DNA from: a virus
IMG/VR virus record: IMGVR_UViG_3300046167_000591
Coordinates: 1 to 58,240 of that record
Direction: 5' to 3' (one strand)
DNA: 58,240 nt
Both the position numbers and the translations under genes were made by a program. The notes under the pieces were generated by a model. The model searched no databases, was not told the DNA's origin, and saw only the letters and a list, made by a program, of their open reading frames with translations. Below, piece by piece: positions 31,049-38,018 of this stretch (position 1 is its first letter; the number at the start of each line of letters is the position of its first letter).

Positions 31049-31180
31049 CTAATAATTACTTAACGAGCTATTGTCGCATTCTAGCTCTTTAGTTTTCGCT
31101 TCGCTTATTTCTTCAATGCTTACTTGACTCATATACCATCTTATATATTCATCATAATACTTTTCTTTATAATATCCCAT
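31049..31180 (-). CDS. Small acidic protein (43 residues)
   Basis: Encodes MGYYKEKYYDEYIRWYMSQV and an acidic Ser/Glu tail. Its start overlaps the upstream stop (TAATG). Too short for a family call; the tight spacing supports it being expressed. Confidence 0.5.
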   Translation of the reverse strand: MGYYKEKYYDEYIRWYMSQVSIEEISEAKTKELECDNSSLSNY

Positions 31181-31299
31181 TACTTAAATAATTTACTTAT
31201 TGCAGGCAAAGCCCAAAATAATATTCCATAACTTAATGCCCATACTATGTGTAACATAAGCACTATACTTAACCAAAAAACATTACTTCTTTTATTCAT
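31180..31299 (-). CDS. Small membrane protein (39 residues)
   Basis: Encodes MNKRSNVFWLSIVLMLHIVW and then ALSYGILFWALPAIS, i.e. one or two hydrophobic segments after a short basic start, so probably an inner-membrane peptide. Located among early genes; a host-takeover or superinfection-exclusion role is possible but unsupported. Confidence 0.5.
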   Translation of the reverse strand: MNKRSNVFWLSIVLMLHIVWALSYGILFWALPAISKLFK

Positions 31300-31588
31300 A
31301 CTTTTTTAATTCTCTTTCAATTATATCTAACTTATCTTTTACTTCTTTAGCTTTTAAATATTTTTCATCAGCCTCGTAAGATAATAATAATTCTTGTAAC
31401 TTTTCTTTTTCTTGCAATAGAAAATCTTTTTCAGTACTAAAATTTATTTCTAAATTTTTATTACTACTAGCAAGCTCTTCAAGTTCTAATTTAAATTGCT
31501 CGTCATATTCTTTTTGTTTGTCTAATACTTTTTCAGCTATTAGTTCTGCTAGCTGTAGCAACTGTTCTTCGTTTAGTCTAAACTCCAT
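31292..31588 (-). CDS. Coiled-coil protein (98 residues)
   Basis: Nearly all residues fall in heptad-like Leu/Lys/Glu helices (LLQLAELIAEKVLDKQKEYD). No other motif. It overlaps the next small membrane gene by eight bases. Confidence 0.6.
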   Translation of the reverse strand: MEFRLNEEQLLQLAELIAEKVLDKQKEYDEQFKLELEELASSNKNLEINFSTEKDFLLQEKEKLQELLLSYEADEKYLKAKEVKDKLDIIERELKKYE

Positions 31589-31858
31589 TTATTTTTTATT
31601 TACTAATTTATAATATTCATATTCAAAGTCATACTTTATATCTCTACCGGCTCGGCTGTTAAAGTTGTAACTATGTGTATATAATTCTTGTATTGGTTCG
31701 TTCTCGATCATAAAATGAAAGACCTGTGATGGACTAACATTATATTTTTTAGCTATTAACCTACATGCGCTAACAAAAGCTTTTAAATCGTGTTTAATGG
31801 CTCCATAATTAGTTTGTAAGTATGATTTAGCTGTTTTAATTCCTAGTCTTTGTATCAT
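31589..31858 (-). CDS. Hypothetical protein (89 residues)
   Basis: Basic N-terminal half (MIQRLGIKTAKSYLQTNYGA) and aromatic C-terminus with many Tyr. The middle stretch (KKYNVSPSQVFHFMIEN) could be a short helical DNA-binding element, but I do not recognise a family. Start overlaps the upstream stop by four bases. Confidence 0.5.
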   Translation of the reverse strand: MIQRLGIKTAKSYLQTNYGAIKHDLKAFVSACRLIAKKYNVSPSQVFHFMIENEPIQELYTHSYNFNSRAGRDIKYDFEYEYYKLVNKK

Positions 31859-32079
31859 AGTCTAATTTTTGCTAATAAATCTTGTACATTAAAATAAGCA
31901 TCTTTCTTGCCTTCATAAAATCTTTTTAGTTCATCACTACGATCATTGCCATCATTTAAAACACCTACAGTTGCAAATAATCTGTTATTAATATCTTTAT
32001 ATATAATATCTATAGCTTCTTCAACTTCAGGATTGATGTTGCATAATTGTTTAATTCTTTTTGTTTCTTCTGTATTCAT
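31855..32079 (-). CDS. Hypothetical protein (74 residues)
   Basis: Helical, charged (CNINPEVEEAIDIIYKDINN). It begins one base after the upstream stop and overlaps the next start by four bases. No family recognised. Confidence 0.5.
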   Translation of the reverse strand: MNTEETKRIKQLCNINPEVEEAIDIIYKDINNRLFATVGVLNDGNDRSDELKRFYEGKKDAYFNVQDLLAKIRL

Positions 32080-32080
32080 A

Positions 32081-32554
32081 TTAAAAAGGTTTAGTAGTGT
32101 ATAGCAATTCTTTTTTAGTATTGCAACACGATTGTTTTTCGTTTATATAATAATTCCAGTAACCATCAACAGCGTCGTCAGATTTGTATTCGTCAGGCAT
32201 ACACTGAGGTGGTTGTTCAAAGCCGTTGTTAATTAGATCGCCGGGTGCAATACTTAATATATCTCGGCATTTAGCAATAGTTAAATGTTCACGCCCATAA
32301 CGCTTTTTATATTCAGCACCAAGTGCTAACATATGTTCATACAACCAAGCATAGTGCATTAAAGAACGTCTAGCCCATATTGCAGAAGGGTGATTGCGAT
32401 GTGTAGCTTTATATGGTACGTCAACATCAGATTGTAACTCGTGATGAGCAGTACATAATAATTGTGCTGATTCAAGTATCATTTTAACTACATGTTTATT
32501 GTATTGATACTGAGCTGCTTGTGCAGGATTGTTGGATAAATAAAATATATTCAT
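32081..32554 (-). CDS. Possible pyrimidine-dimer glycosylase-like protein
   Basis: 157 residues. The N-terminus NIFYLSNNPAQAAQYQYNKH followed by VVKMILESAQLL matches a family frequent in marine phages that is often annotated as pyrimidine-dimer DNA glycosylase-like; it differs from T4 DenV, so the activity is uncertain. It starts 17 bp downstream of a 37-bp promoter element. Bases 32465-32502 of this gene are repeated exactly, inverted, at 34476-34513. Confidence 0.45.
   Translation of the reverse strand: MNIFYLSNNPAQAAQYQYNKHVVKMILESAQLLCTAHHELQSDVDVPYKATHRNHPSAIWARRSLMHYAWLYEHMLALGAEYKKRYGREHLTIAKCRDILSIAPGDLINNGFEQPPQCMPDEYKSDDAVDGYWNYYINEKQSCCNTKKELLYTTKPF
32465..32502 (-). repeat. 38-bp exact inverted repeat, copy A
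   Basis: The coding-strand text of this stretch (encoding NKHVVKMILESA) is identical over 38 bases to the plus strand at 34476-34513, about 2 kb away and in opposite orientation. A match of this length is not expected by chance. Confidence 0.85.
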
Positions 32555-32570
32555 TGTATTTGTTTTATAT

Positions 32571-32607
32571 TAATATCAATTTTAATTCGTATTAAGTTTG
32601 TATTTTT
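32571..32607 (-). promoter_or_regulatory. 37-bp leftward promoter element, copy 1
   Basis: Leftward reading: TACAAACTTAATACGA, five variable bases, TTGATATTAA. Consensus of all 11 copies is TACAAACTAAATACGA, N5, TYGATATTAW with constant spacing. It ends 17 bp before the ATG at 32554 and overlaps the stop of the gene behind it (32582). This copy heads the long leftward unit that reads on to the replication and RNR genes. Confidence 0.75.
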
Positions 32608-33043
32608 TTATATTTTGTTGATCAAGCCAATATATTAATGCGTCTACTTCAACATATAAACGCTTTTCAAATATAAACACAAGACCATCAAAGCCATCTA
32701 GGTTTTCACCGTTATGTGTATGCCAGAACGGAAATTTACGTGGATCATACTTAATAGATACATAGTTGCCGTTTAAAAATTCATTTTCACTGTGCATTAG
32801 ATATTGATCGTTAGCACATGCTAAACCGTTAGTACTTGCAATCCAAGCACATACAGTTTTATTTTCACCGCTGTGTATTTTTTCAGCAACCTTACGATTG
32901 TTGTGTAGCTTACCTCTAATTATACCGTAGAAGTTTTCAGTAGGAAAGTATGTAACTGTTTTACCGTCAGCTTTACGATATTGCCACTTCATATAGTTTT
33001 CACCTCTAGCTAAGTGAAATCGTAGTTTGTGTTTAGTACTCAT
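32582..33043 (-). CDS. Hypothetical protein (153 residues)
   Basis: Tyr/His/Asn-rich beta-type protein (RADGKTVTYFPTENFYGIIR; later FPFWHTHNGENLDGFDGLVF). I recall similar unannotated proteins in marine phages but no function. Its start overlaps the upstream stop by 11 bases. Last gene of the cassette headed by promoter copy 2. Confidence 0.55.
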   Translation of the reverse strand: MSTKHKLRFHLARGENYMKWQYRKADGKTVTYFPTENFYGIIRGKLHNNRKVAEKIHSGENKTVCAWIASTNGLACANDQYLMHSENEFLNGNYVSIKYDPRKFPFWHTHNGENLDGFDGLVFIFEKRLYVEVDALIYWLDQQNIKKYKLNTN

Positions 33044-33275
33044 CGTTGTGTATGTTTATTAATTCGTTTTCTAATTGTGTTACCATGTGGTTAGATAGTA
33101 GCTCGTATATACATTGAGCATCATTACCTACCGCTATCTTATGTATTTCAGCTATATCAGGTGAACCGGCATAATCATATGTTTGATCTTCGCCTTGCTC
33201 GAAATAGTATTGCACATTAAGTACAACACCATAAAACATTATTTCTCTCTCAAACTCGTTAGTATTTGTTGCCAT
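33033..33275 (-). CDS. Hypothetical protein (80 residues)
   Basis: Acidic small protein (FEQGEDQTYDYAGSPDIAEI). The start overlaps the upstream gene by 37 bases in another frame; both frames look coding. No family recognised. Confidence 0.5.
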   Translation of the reverse strand: MATNTNEFEREIMFYGVVLNVQYYFEQGEDQTYDYAGSPDIAEIHKIAVGNDAQCIYELLSNHMVTQLENELINIHNDEY

Positions 33276-33388
33276 CTGTTTTTTCTTTTTAATTCTGCAG
33301 CAGACTTTCTTGCTGACAGAGTGTTTTTATTTTCTATTTTATATCCTGTTATAGGATTTATACCGTGGTCCCAAAAGTTTTTTACCAT
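33239..33388 (-). CDS. Small basic protein (49 residues)
   Basis: Encodes MVKNFWDHGINPITGYKIEN and then a Lys/Arg-rich helix (LSARKSAAELKRKNRWQQIL). It overlaps both neighbours, consistent with a tightly packed cassette. Confidence 0.5.
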   Translation of the reverse strand: MVKNFWDHGINPITGYKIENKNTLSARKSAAELKRKNRWQQILTSLREK

Positions 33389-33651
33389 CTTCCTTTGTTT
33401 TTCTTTTTTATTTTATTAATTATTTTAAGTGATTCAAATATATGTGGATCAAACATTTTTACTTCATCGTTTATATCGTAGTCATCATGTATAGGAAAGT
33501 TATAATAAAACTTAAATAGCTCTTCTATTTTTATAATGTTTTCTTGGTATAAGTGATCGTCAATCATACCTTCTTCCCATAAACCGTTATTAAGTCGAAG
33601 CCTGTCTAACAGTCTTACAAACTCGTTTTTAAAGTATACGTAGTCGTTCAT
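33382..33651 (-). CDS. Hypothetical protein (89 residues)
   Basis: Helical, charged (FVRLLDRLRLNNGLWEEGMI). It begins two bases after the stop of the upstream GP88-like gene. No family recognised. Confidence 0.5.
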   Translation of the reverse strand: MNDYVYFKNEFVRLLDRLRLNNGLWEEGMIDDHLYQENIIKIEELFKFYYNFPIHDDYDINDEVKMFDPHIFESLKIINKIKKKNKGRW

Positions 33652-33653
33652 AA

Positions 33654-34259
33654 TTAATGAATAACTAGTCCGACGCGGTGATTATCGCTAAACCACTTTG
33701 TTGCATAAAGATCTGTCTTTGAAGCATTTACGTAGTTTGAATTTTGCAAATCTTCGAGGGAGCTGAATATTTTTGTATGACGGTGTATAGCATGGTCGAT
33801 TAAGTCGACTTGCTTACCACTATCGCTAAAAATAATATCGTAGTTGTCAGGAAGATCAGCATTAAGTAATAACTGAATAGAGTTGGTGTAACTGTAAAAC
33901 CGTACATTTGGATTGCTTTTAGCTATCTCGAGCCACTTTTTTAGATATGCTTTACTGTAATAGTCTCCGCTATCATGAACTCGAACATAGTTGGGTTTAG
34001 CTTTTTTAATTTCAGCATTCATTGCATCTATAAACTGATCTGTCTTACTTAGCTCATATCGCTTTTCAAATGCAGGTTTTACATTACCCCATATATAAGC
34101 ACCTTTACGTGCATAACAAAACTTGACACACTTATCAGCAAAGGGACATGTTAGTTTACCCGATGCGCTTTTATAAGCTGGTATGCCAAAGTTCATTACT
34201 TTAACACCAAGGGCTTTGCTAGTATTTTTTAATTTAGAGTTTTGTGTTAATAGTTTCAT
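33654..34259 (-). CDS. GP88-like protein
   Basis: 201 residues. The Cys cluster TCPFADKCVKFCYARKGAY and the later VRVHDSGDYYSKAYLKKW fit the phage GP88 (gene product 88) family as I remember it. The Cys spacing could hold a metal centre; the enzymatic role is unknown. It starts 23 bp after promoter copy 2 and is the first gene of its cassette. Confidence 0.7.
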   Translation of the reverse strand: MKLLTQNSKLKNTSKALGVKVMNFGIPAYKSASGKLTCPFADKCVKFCYARKGAYIWGNVKPAFEKRYELSKTDQFIDAMNAEIKKAKPNYVRVHDSGDYYSKAYLKKWLEIAKSNPNVRFYSYTNSIQLLLNADLPDNYDIIFSDSGKQVDLIDHAIHRHTKIFSSLEDLQNSNYVNASKTDLYATKWFSDNHRVGLVIH

Positions 34260-34281
34260 AATATAATTATTTAATTCAGTT

Positions 34282-34318
34282 ATAATATCAATATACTTTC
34301 GTATTTAATTCGTATTAT
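34282..34318 (-). promoter_or_regulatory. 37-bp leftward promoter element, copy 2
   Basis: Same element as copy 1 with the same internal spacing, upstream of the GP88-like gene. It overlaps the stop codon (34315-34317) of the preceding small gene. Confidence 0.75.
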
Positions 34319-34449
34319 CCAATACCAAAGTATTTAAGTTCTATATACTCAGATTCTTCTTGCAAACCTAAGTCTTGCATCATAGCCCAAACCCCATCGG
34401 GGTCTGAGATTTCTATGAGCTGATCTATCATTTCAGGTGTGTACTTCAT
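34315..34449 (-). CDS. Small acidic protein (44 residues)
   Basis: Encodes MKYTPEMIDQLIEISDPDGV then WAMMQDLGLQEESEYIELKY. Helical and acidic; typical of small host-takeover-type phage proteins, though no function can be assigned. Last gene of cassette 3. Confidence 0.55.
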   Translation of the reverse strand: MKYTPEMIDQLIEISDPDGVWAMMQDLGLQEESEYIELKYFGIG

Positions 34450-34473
34450 TACTTATATGCTTCAGCTTCATCT

Positions 34474-34974
34474 TCACAATAAACATGTAGTTAAAATGAT
34501 ACTTGAATCAGCAGCTAACTCTTTTATAGCATCAGCTAATTTATTGAGTAATTTAGGTCTGAAGTCATCGATGTCTTCATCGGCAGCCATCAAACTTTTA
34601 AACTCTTCGTTGTCTGTTAAAAATTCTGTAGCTAAACTATGCATAAGTGGGAATACATCTTTTTCAACTGTTTGTGTAGTAAACTCGAGAAACATTTCAT
34701 CGATCTTTTCAGTACTAATACCATACCACATTTCTTGCCACTCAGGCTCAAGGTGTTCATCACATGAGAATGTGTGACCATTTTCAATTAAGTCTATTAC
34801 TTCATCTCTTGCACTTGCTTCATTCATAAATACTTTTACATATTGATGATTATCTGATACAGTATAGATGCCATAACCGTCTTCTGTTGTGTCTTCACAT
34901 ACATTGTAGTAGTGTGGATTAAACTCTTCTAATTTAGCTCCGTAGTAACTTAATACTTGGTTTTTGTGGTCCAT
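34474..34974 (-). CDS. Acidic hypothetical protein (166 residues), C-terminus from inverted repeat
   Basis: Acidic helical protein (FTTQTVEKDVFPLMHSLATE). Its last 12 residues are encoded by the inverted 38-bp repeat (34476-34513), which is antisense to the glycosylase-like gene, so the natural C-terminus may have been replaced. It overlaps the upstream gene by one base (TAATG). Confidence 0.55.
   Translation of the reverse strand: MDHKNQVLSYYGAKLEEFNPHYYNVCEDTTEDGYGIYTVSDNHQYVKVFMNEASARDEVIDLIENGHTFSCDEHLEPEWQEMWYGISTEKIDEMFLEFTTQTVEKDVFPLMHSLATEFLTDNEEFKSLMAADEDIDDFRPKLLNKLADAIKELAADSSIILTTCLL
34476..34513 (+). repeat. 38-bp exact inverted repeat, copy B
   Basis: Identical to the leftward coding strand at 32465-32502. 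On the plus strand it reads N-K-H-V-V-K-M-I-L-E-S-A, outside any rightward gene, so this copy is probably the acquired one. Confidence 0.85.
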
Positions 34975-35228
34975 TATCTTTCAATATTAAAAGTTATACC
35001 ATTACATTTTACAGACAGTACACTTGATTTATCAAATGATCTGTAAGCATTTGCATTCATATCAAACACAGTAATTAAATGATCAGGCTTTCGCACACCA
35101 CTACCTTTAAGGTTGTTTTGTACATTTAGTCTAGCATTCATGGTACGGATAGCACCATTCTTTTTAATGAATTCTACATTAAAGATTTTGTTGCCAACAA
35201 AGTCGGCTAAGAAATTTTTGTTAATCAT
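34974..35228 (-). CDS. SH3-like beta-barrel phage protein (DUF2693-like)
   Basis: 84 residues. The pattern FIKKNGAIRTMNARLNVQNN, LKGSG, LITVFDMNANAYRSFD matches the small phage family (DUF2693/WYL_2-type, SH3-like barrel) in which a 'xRTMNxR' stretch and a 'xTVYD' strand recur. Function unknown. First gene after promoter copy 3. Confidence 0.65.
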   Translation of the reverse strand: MINKNFLADFVGNKIFNVEFIKKNGAIRTMNARLNVQNNLKGSGVRKPDHLITVFDMNANAYRSFDKSSVLSVKCNGITFNIER

Positions 35229-35256
35229 AATATTTAATTTAATTTGTTATACATTT

Positions 35257-35293
35257 ATAATATCAATACTGTTTCGTATTTAGTTTGTGTTTT
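35257..35293 (-). promoter_or_regulatory. 37-bp leftward promoter element, copy 3
   Basis: Full match to the consensus block; it ends 28 bp before the ATG at 35228 and begins one base after the stop of the gene behind it (35295). Confidence 0.75.
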
Positions 35294-35294
35294 T

Positions 35295-35519
35295 TTATTT
35301 TAAATCTTGTTCTACTAACTCTTTTAAGTATAAGTATATATTAACTTGGTTTTTATAGTAATACAAAACTCTATCGGTATGATCTTTGCTTAAATCTGTA
35401 TACAAACCTTTGCTGTAGTTAACTTCATACTCTCTGAGTTCTCTCAAAGCATTTATATACTTTGACCATGCGTGAAAGAAGGCATCTTCTTTTATTTCTT
35501 TACTATAATCTAACAACAT
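35295..35519 (-). CDS. Hypothetical protein (74 residues)
   Basis: Helical, Tyr-rich (EDAFFHAWSKYINALREL). It overlaps the upstream gene by 17 bases; second gene of cassette 4. No family recognised. Confidence 0.5.
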   Translation of the reverse strand: MLLDYSKEIKEDAFFHAWSKYINALRELREYEVNYSKGLYTDLSKDHTDRVLYYYKNQVNIYLYLKELVEQDLK

Positions 35520-35790
35520 CTTTTACTTCGGTATTTAAAAATTCTTTGTACTCATCATTTGTAAGGAACCAGTAGGTACCATACAATAACTCAATTTGAT
35601 TGATTTTACTTAGTCTACTGTCAGTAAATGTAGCTAAGCAATGTACTTGGTGTACGGTTAGTCTGTCAAAGAAAGGTGTATCTCTTAACCAAACTTTGAT
35701 CTTGTTTACCATGTCGTCGTATTCAGCGTCTTGACTGTTAAGAGTTGCTGCAAATTCTGGCTTTAGTCTTTTTAATAAATTGTGTATCAT
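35503..35790 (-). CDS. Hypothetical protein (95 residues)
   Basis: Helical (MIHNLLKRLKPEFAATLNSQ), with a central VHQVHCLATFTDSRLS. First gene after promoter copy 4. No family recognised. Confidence 0.5.
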   Translation of the reverse strand: MIHNLLKRLKPEFAATLNSQDAEYDDMVNKIKVWLRDTPFFDRLTVHQVHCLATFTDSRLSKINQIELLYGTYWFLTNDEYKEFLNTEVKDVVRL

Positions 35791-35827
35791 AGTTAATAAT
35801 TTTAAGTTAATAATTTTTTGTTCATAA

Positions 35828-35864
35828 TTAATATCAATACAGCTTCGTATTTAATTTGTAAACC
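35828..35864 (-). promoter_or_regulatory. 37-bp leftward promoter element, copy 4
   Basis: Consensus block with constant spacing, 38 bp before the ATG at 35790. A GGGAGG/CCTCCC hairpin (35868-35886) lies directly behind it. Confidence 0.75.
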
Positions 35865-35867
35865 ACG

Positions 35868-35886
35868 GGGAGGAATTTCACCTCCC
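35868..35886. terminator. Hairpin insulating promoter 4
   Basis: GGGAGG (35868-35873) pairs with CCTCCC (35881-35886) around a 7-base loop. It lies between the end of the upstream unit (35956) and promoter copy 4. No U-tract follows on the leftward strand, so termination is only suggested. Confidence 0.4.
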
Positions 35887-35955
35887 GAGTGATCTACGAA
35901 CTAAAAAATAATAATTATGAAAACAACCGCAGTGTATAGCACCGCGAAAGTACGT

Positions 35956-36228
35956 TTATAGTATTTCTAATTTTTCTAATAATTCGCTTGATTTCTTTTT
36001 GACCATGTTTTCTAAAAACATATTTTTAAGTGAAAACATTAATTGGTTTCTAAATTCATGAGGTTGCATACATGTAGTACTTTTATCTTTGTCGAAACTA
36101 TAAAAGCTTTTATGACCATAGGTATCGGTTAATTTACCTAAATCGTTTTCAAATTTTTCTATAATTTGCATTAACTCTACAACTGCTTTGTCTCTGATCT
36201 TTTGTTCTATAATATTTAAGTTACTCAT
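35956..36228 (-). CDS. Hypothetical protein (90 residues)
   Basis: Helical, charged (LNIIEQKIRDKAVVELMQII). Its start overlaps the upstream stop by four bases. Third gene of cassette 5. No family recognised. Confidence 0.5.
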   Translation of the reverse strand: MSNLNIIEQKIRDKAVVELMQIIEKFENDLGKLTDTYGHKSFYSFDKDKSTTCMQPHEFRNQLMFSLKNMFLENMVKKKSSELLEKLEIL

Positions 36229-36449
36229 AATATATTGTTTTGTTTATACATTTTTCTTTTGTTATCTAGTAGGTTGTTTAAACTTTTAAAAAGTTGTGAC
36301 TGAATGTCCATTATATACTCTGAACATTTATTATCGGTGGAATTAATTACATTTAGATCAAACAACTCATCAGTTATTAATTCGTAAGTTTCTGAGTATA
36401 CATAGTCAATTAACTTGTATACGATTTCTTCTTTTTGTCTCGGTGTCAT
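36225..36449 (-). CDS. Hypothetical protein (74 residues)
   Basis: MTPRQKEEIVYKLIDYVYSE then acidic helices; paralogous in style to its neighbours. Second gene of cassette 5. No family recognised. Confidence 0.5.
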   Translation of the reverse strand: MTPRQKEEIVYKLIDYVYSETYELITDELFDLNVINSTDNKCSEYIMDIQSQLFKSLNNLLDNKRKMYKQNNIL

Positions 36450-36454
36450 AATTA

Positions 36455-36616
36455 TTAAGTTTTAGAAATATATAATTCTTGTTCAACATTTCTTTCAAGT
36501 ATTATTAATTCTTCGTTGTCTTTATAGAACTCTAACTCTGAGTCATAAGTTTCTTTCATTTGATCAGTGTAGAAAGTAATTAATTCTTGAATAGTGTTTA
36601 AATCTTGTTTAGTCAT
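36455..36616 (-). CDS. Small acidic protein (53 residues)
   Basis: Encodes MTKQDLNTIQELITFYTDQM and a Glu-rich tail. It begins with the recurrent AATTATGAC start context and lies 24 bp after promoter copy 5. No family recognised. Confidence 0.6.
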   Translation of the reverse strand: MTKQDLNTIQELITFYTDQMKETYDSELEFYKDNEELIILERNVEQELYISKT

Positions 36617-36639
36617 AATTATTTATTTAATGTTCAGTT

Positions 36640-36676
36640 ATAATATCAATTTGATCTCGTGTTAAGTTTGTATTTT
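36640..36676 (-). promoter_or_regulatory. 37-bp leftward promoter element, copy 5
   Basis: Consensus block (one variation, TCGTGTTAAG on the plus strand). It touches the stop codon (36676) of the gene behind it. Confidence 0.7.
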
Positions 36677-36879
36677 TATAACTCATCTATAAAATTATAC
36701 AATTCTTCAGTTAAGTTTAGGTTACTGATCTCAGTACCATACCAGTCACTTAGTTCACTGAACACAGTCTCATAAGTTGAATCACTGATCCCACTGATAG
36801 AGTGTATAGCACGGTAACGATCTACTTTTTCTATTACAAATTCTACAATATGTTTTACTTCTAATTCTGTATAAGTCAT
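36676..36879 (-). CDS. Hypothetical protein (67 residues)
   Basis: Acidic helical protein (YTELEVKHIVEFVIEKVDRY). Starts two bases after the upstream stop with the AATTATGAC context. Last gene of cassette 6. Confidence 0.55.
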   Translation of the reverse strand: MTYTELEVKHIVEFVIEKVDRYRAIHSISGISDSTYETVFSELSDWYGTEISNLNLTEELYNFIDEL

Positions 36880-36881
36880 AA

Positions 36882-37151
36882 TTACTGGATTTTAAATTTA
36901 TTTTTTACATTATTAATAAATTCTACTTCTTGTTCTTTAACAATATAGGTTTGATCTTTTTTACTTAATAGACTAAATACTTTTTCAATTAAGTCTTCAT
37001 ATTCTCTAACTACATAACCTTTAGTAAAGTAAGAATTTCTACCTGACTTTTCTATATTATTTACATAGTCAACATTAATTTCTAAACCACTAAGTAAGTT
37101 GTCTACAATAATGGTATATTCACGGTAATTCAATTTGTTTTTGTAATTCAT
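36882..37151 (-). CDS. Hypothetical protein (89 residues)
   Basis: Helix and strand mix (YREYTIIVDNLLSGLEINVD). Two bases separate it from the gene upstream. No family recognised. Confidence 0.55.
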   Translation of the reverse strand: MNYKNKLNYREYTIIVDNLLSGLEINVDYVNNIEKSGRNSYFTKGYVVREYEDLIEKVFSLLSKKDQTYIVKEQEVEFINNVKNKFKIQ

Positions 37152-37153
37152 AA

Positions 37154-37330
37154 TTATTTATTTATAGTTAATGTATATTTTTGTAGTAACATAAGGTATG
37201 TATGATCGTGTAGTATTTGATGTAAAACATCGTCATTTACTTTGTCACAGTATTCACCAAATTCTTGTTGTGAAACTTCAAACTGGTCTTCGAAGTATTC
37301 TTTTAAATAGTCATTAAATGTTATTTTCAT
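37154..37330 (-). CDS. Small acidic protein (58 residues)
   Basis: Encodes MKITFNDYLKEYFEDQFEVS then EFGEYCDKVNDDVLHQILHD. First gene after promoter copy 6 (24 bp). No family recognised. Confidence 0.6.
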   Translation of the reverse strand: MKITFNDYLKEYFEDQFEVSQQEFGEYCDKVNDDVLHQILHDHTYLMLLQKYTLTINK

Positions 37331-37354
37331 AATATATTTATTTTTGATTCATAA

Positions 37355-37391
37355 TTAATATCAATAAGGTATCGTATTTAATTTGTAATAC
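37355..37391 (-). promoter_or_regulatory. 37-bp leftward promoter element, copy 6
   Basis: Consensus block; begins one base after the stop of the gene behind it (37393). Confidence 0.75.
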
Positions 37392-37392
37392 T

Positions 37393-37614
37393 TTATCTTC
37401 TAAATTCATTTTCGATCTCTTCTTCTACTTCCCACTCTTCGTACTGTCCATATTCTTTCCACCAATAATGTAGTACTTCACCGTAGGTCATTCTTGAAAC
37501 ATACTGATTACACTGAGCACGGTAAATACCATTTTCAAAAACTACATTGTCTGATAGTACCCAAGACATAAAACTGTTCATTTGGTCAATAGAGTATTCA
37601 TTGAAGTTTTTCAT
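37393..37614 (-). CDS. Small acidic protein (73 residues)
   Basis: MKNFNEYSIDQMNSFMSWVL, then a Trp/Glu-rich C-terminus (YEEWEVEEEIENEF). Only gene of cassette 7. Its composition (acidic, aromatic) fits anti-host or DNA-mimic-like small proteins, but no evidence supports a function. Confidence 0.55.
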   Translation of the reverse strand: MKNFNEYSIDQMNSFMSWVLSDNVVFENGIYRAQCNQYVSRMTYGEVLHYWWKEYGQYEEWEVEEEIENEFRR

Positions 37615-37660
37615 AATTTTTAAATTTTAATTATTATTATTATTATTTAAATTCATATAT

Positions 37661-37697
37661 AATATCAATATTCAATCGTATTTGGTTTGTAAAACCG
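37661..37697 (-). promoter_or_regulatory. 37-bp leftward promoter element, copy 7
   Basis: Consensus block, 46 bp before the ATG at 37614; behind it lies the 320-bp gene-free stretch. Confidence 0.75.
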
Positions 37698-37940
37698 TTT
37701 GACTAAAGGTTATAAAATATTTGGGTGAAGAAAGGGTATAGGGTGTTATAACGAGAGATCTCTAAGTACCTTACTCTCCGAAAGTTCACAGTGATATTTT
37801 TTTTTGGACTTAAAAAACTGTGACAATAGCCTATTATAGGTTAATATAGTAGGGGGCTAACGTCGCACTTTTCGAAGATGGTAATTTTGATCGGTTTTTC
37901 TTAGTTAACTTGATTCACCGTGTATAGCATGTATAGTAAA

Positions 37941-37958
37941 AGTAGGACGGAGTCTACT
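37941..37958 (-). terminator. Hairpin with TTTT tail (leftward)
   Basis: AGTA and TACT plus inner GAC/GTC pair with a one-base bulge; on the leftward strand it is followed by TTTTAC. It could end transcription of the unit starting at promoter copy 8. Confidence 0.4.
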
Positions 37959-38001
37959 CTTCCGGTCTTATTTCAGAACCAGGCCGTGTACAGCATGTAT
38001 A

Positions 38002-38013
38002 GCACCGAAGTGC
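38002..38013 (-). terminator. UUCG-type hairpin (GCAC-TTCG-GTGC)
   Basis: Leftward strand: GCAC, TTCG tetraloop, GTGC, then TATACATGC. It lies a few bases past the stop of the 35-residue gene. Similar hairpins are at 38377 and 39201. No U-tract, so processing site or weak terminator are equally possible. Confidence 0.4.
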
Positions 38014-38018
38014 CTACA

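Larger units (their letters stand above)
37698..38018 (-). other. Gene-free stretch with hairpins
   Basis: About 320 bp with no credible gene on either strand. It contains the palindrome AGAGATCTCT (near 37757), a pair TCACAGT/ACTGTGA flanking an A/T-rich loop (about 37788-37825), a hairpin at 37941-37958 followed by TTTT on the leftward strand, and two copies of the TGCTATACAY element (37920, 37995). It may be a leader or a small RNA; nothing proves transcription. Confidence 0.4.

Noticed and set aside
35918-35962. Rightward mini-gene starting AATTATGAAAACAACC (14 codons)
   Set aside because: The start context matches but it is very short, antisense to the arm and contains the TGCTATACAC element, so chance is more likely.
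33784-36811. TGTATAGCA copies at 33784 and 36802 as part of the non-coding repeat family
   Set aside because: Both are inside coding sequence (encoding AIHRH and RAIHS) and have no neighbouring hairpin, so they may be coincidental.
37700-38018. tRNA or CRISPR array
   Set aside because: No cloverleaf with a T-arm, no CCA end, and repeats are too short and unevenly spaced; none were found elsewhere either.
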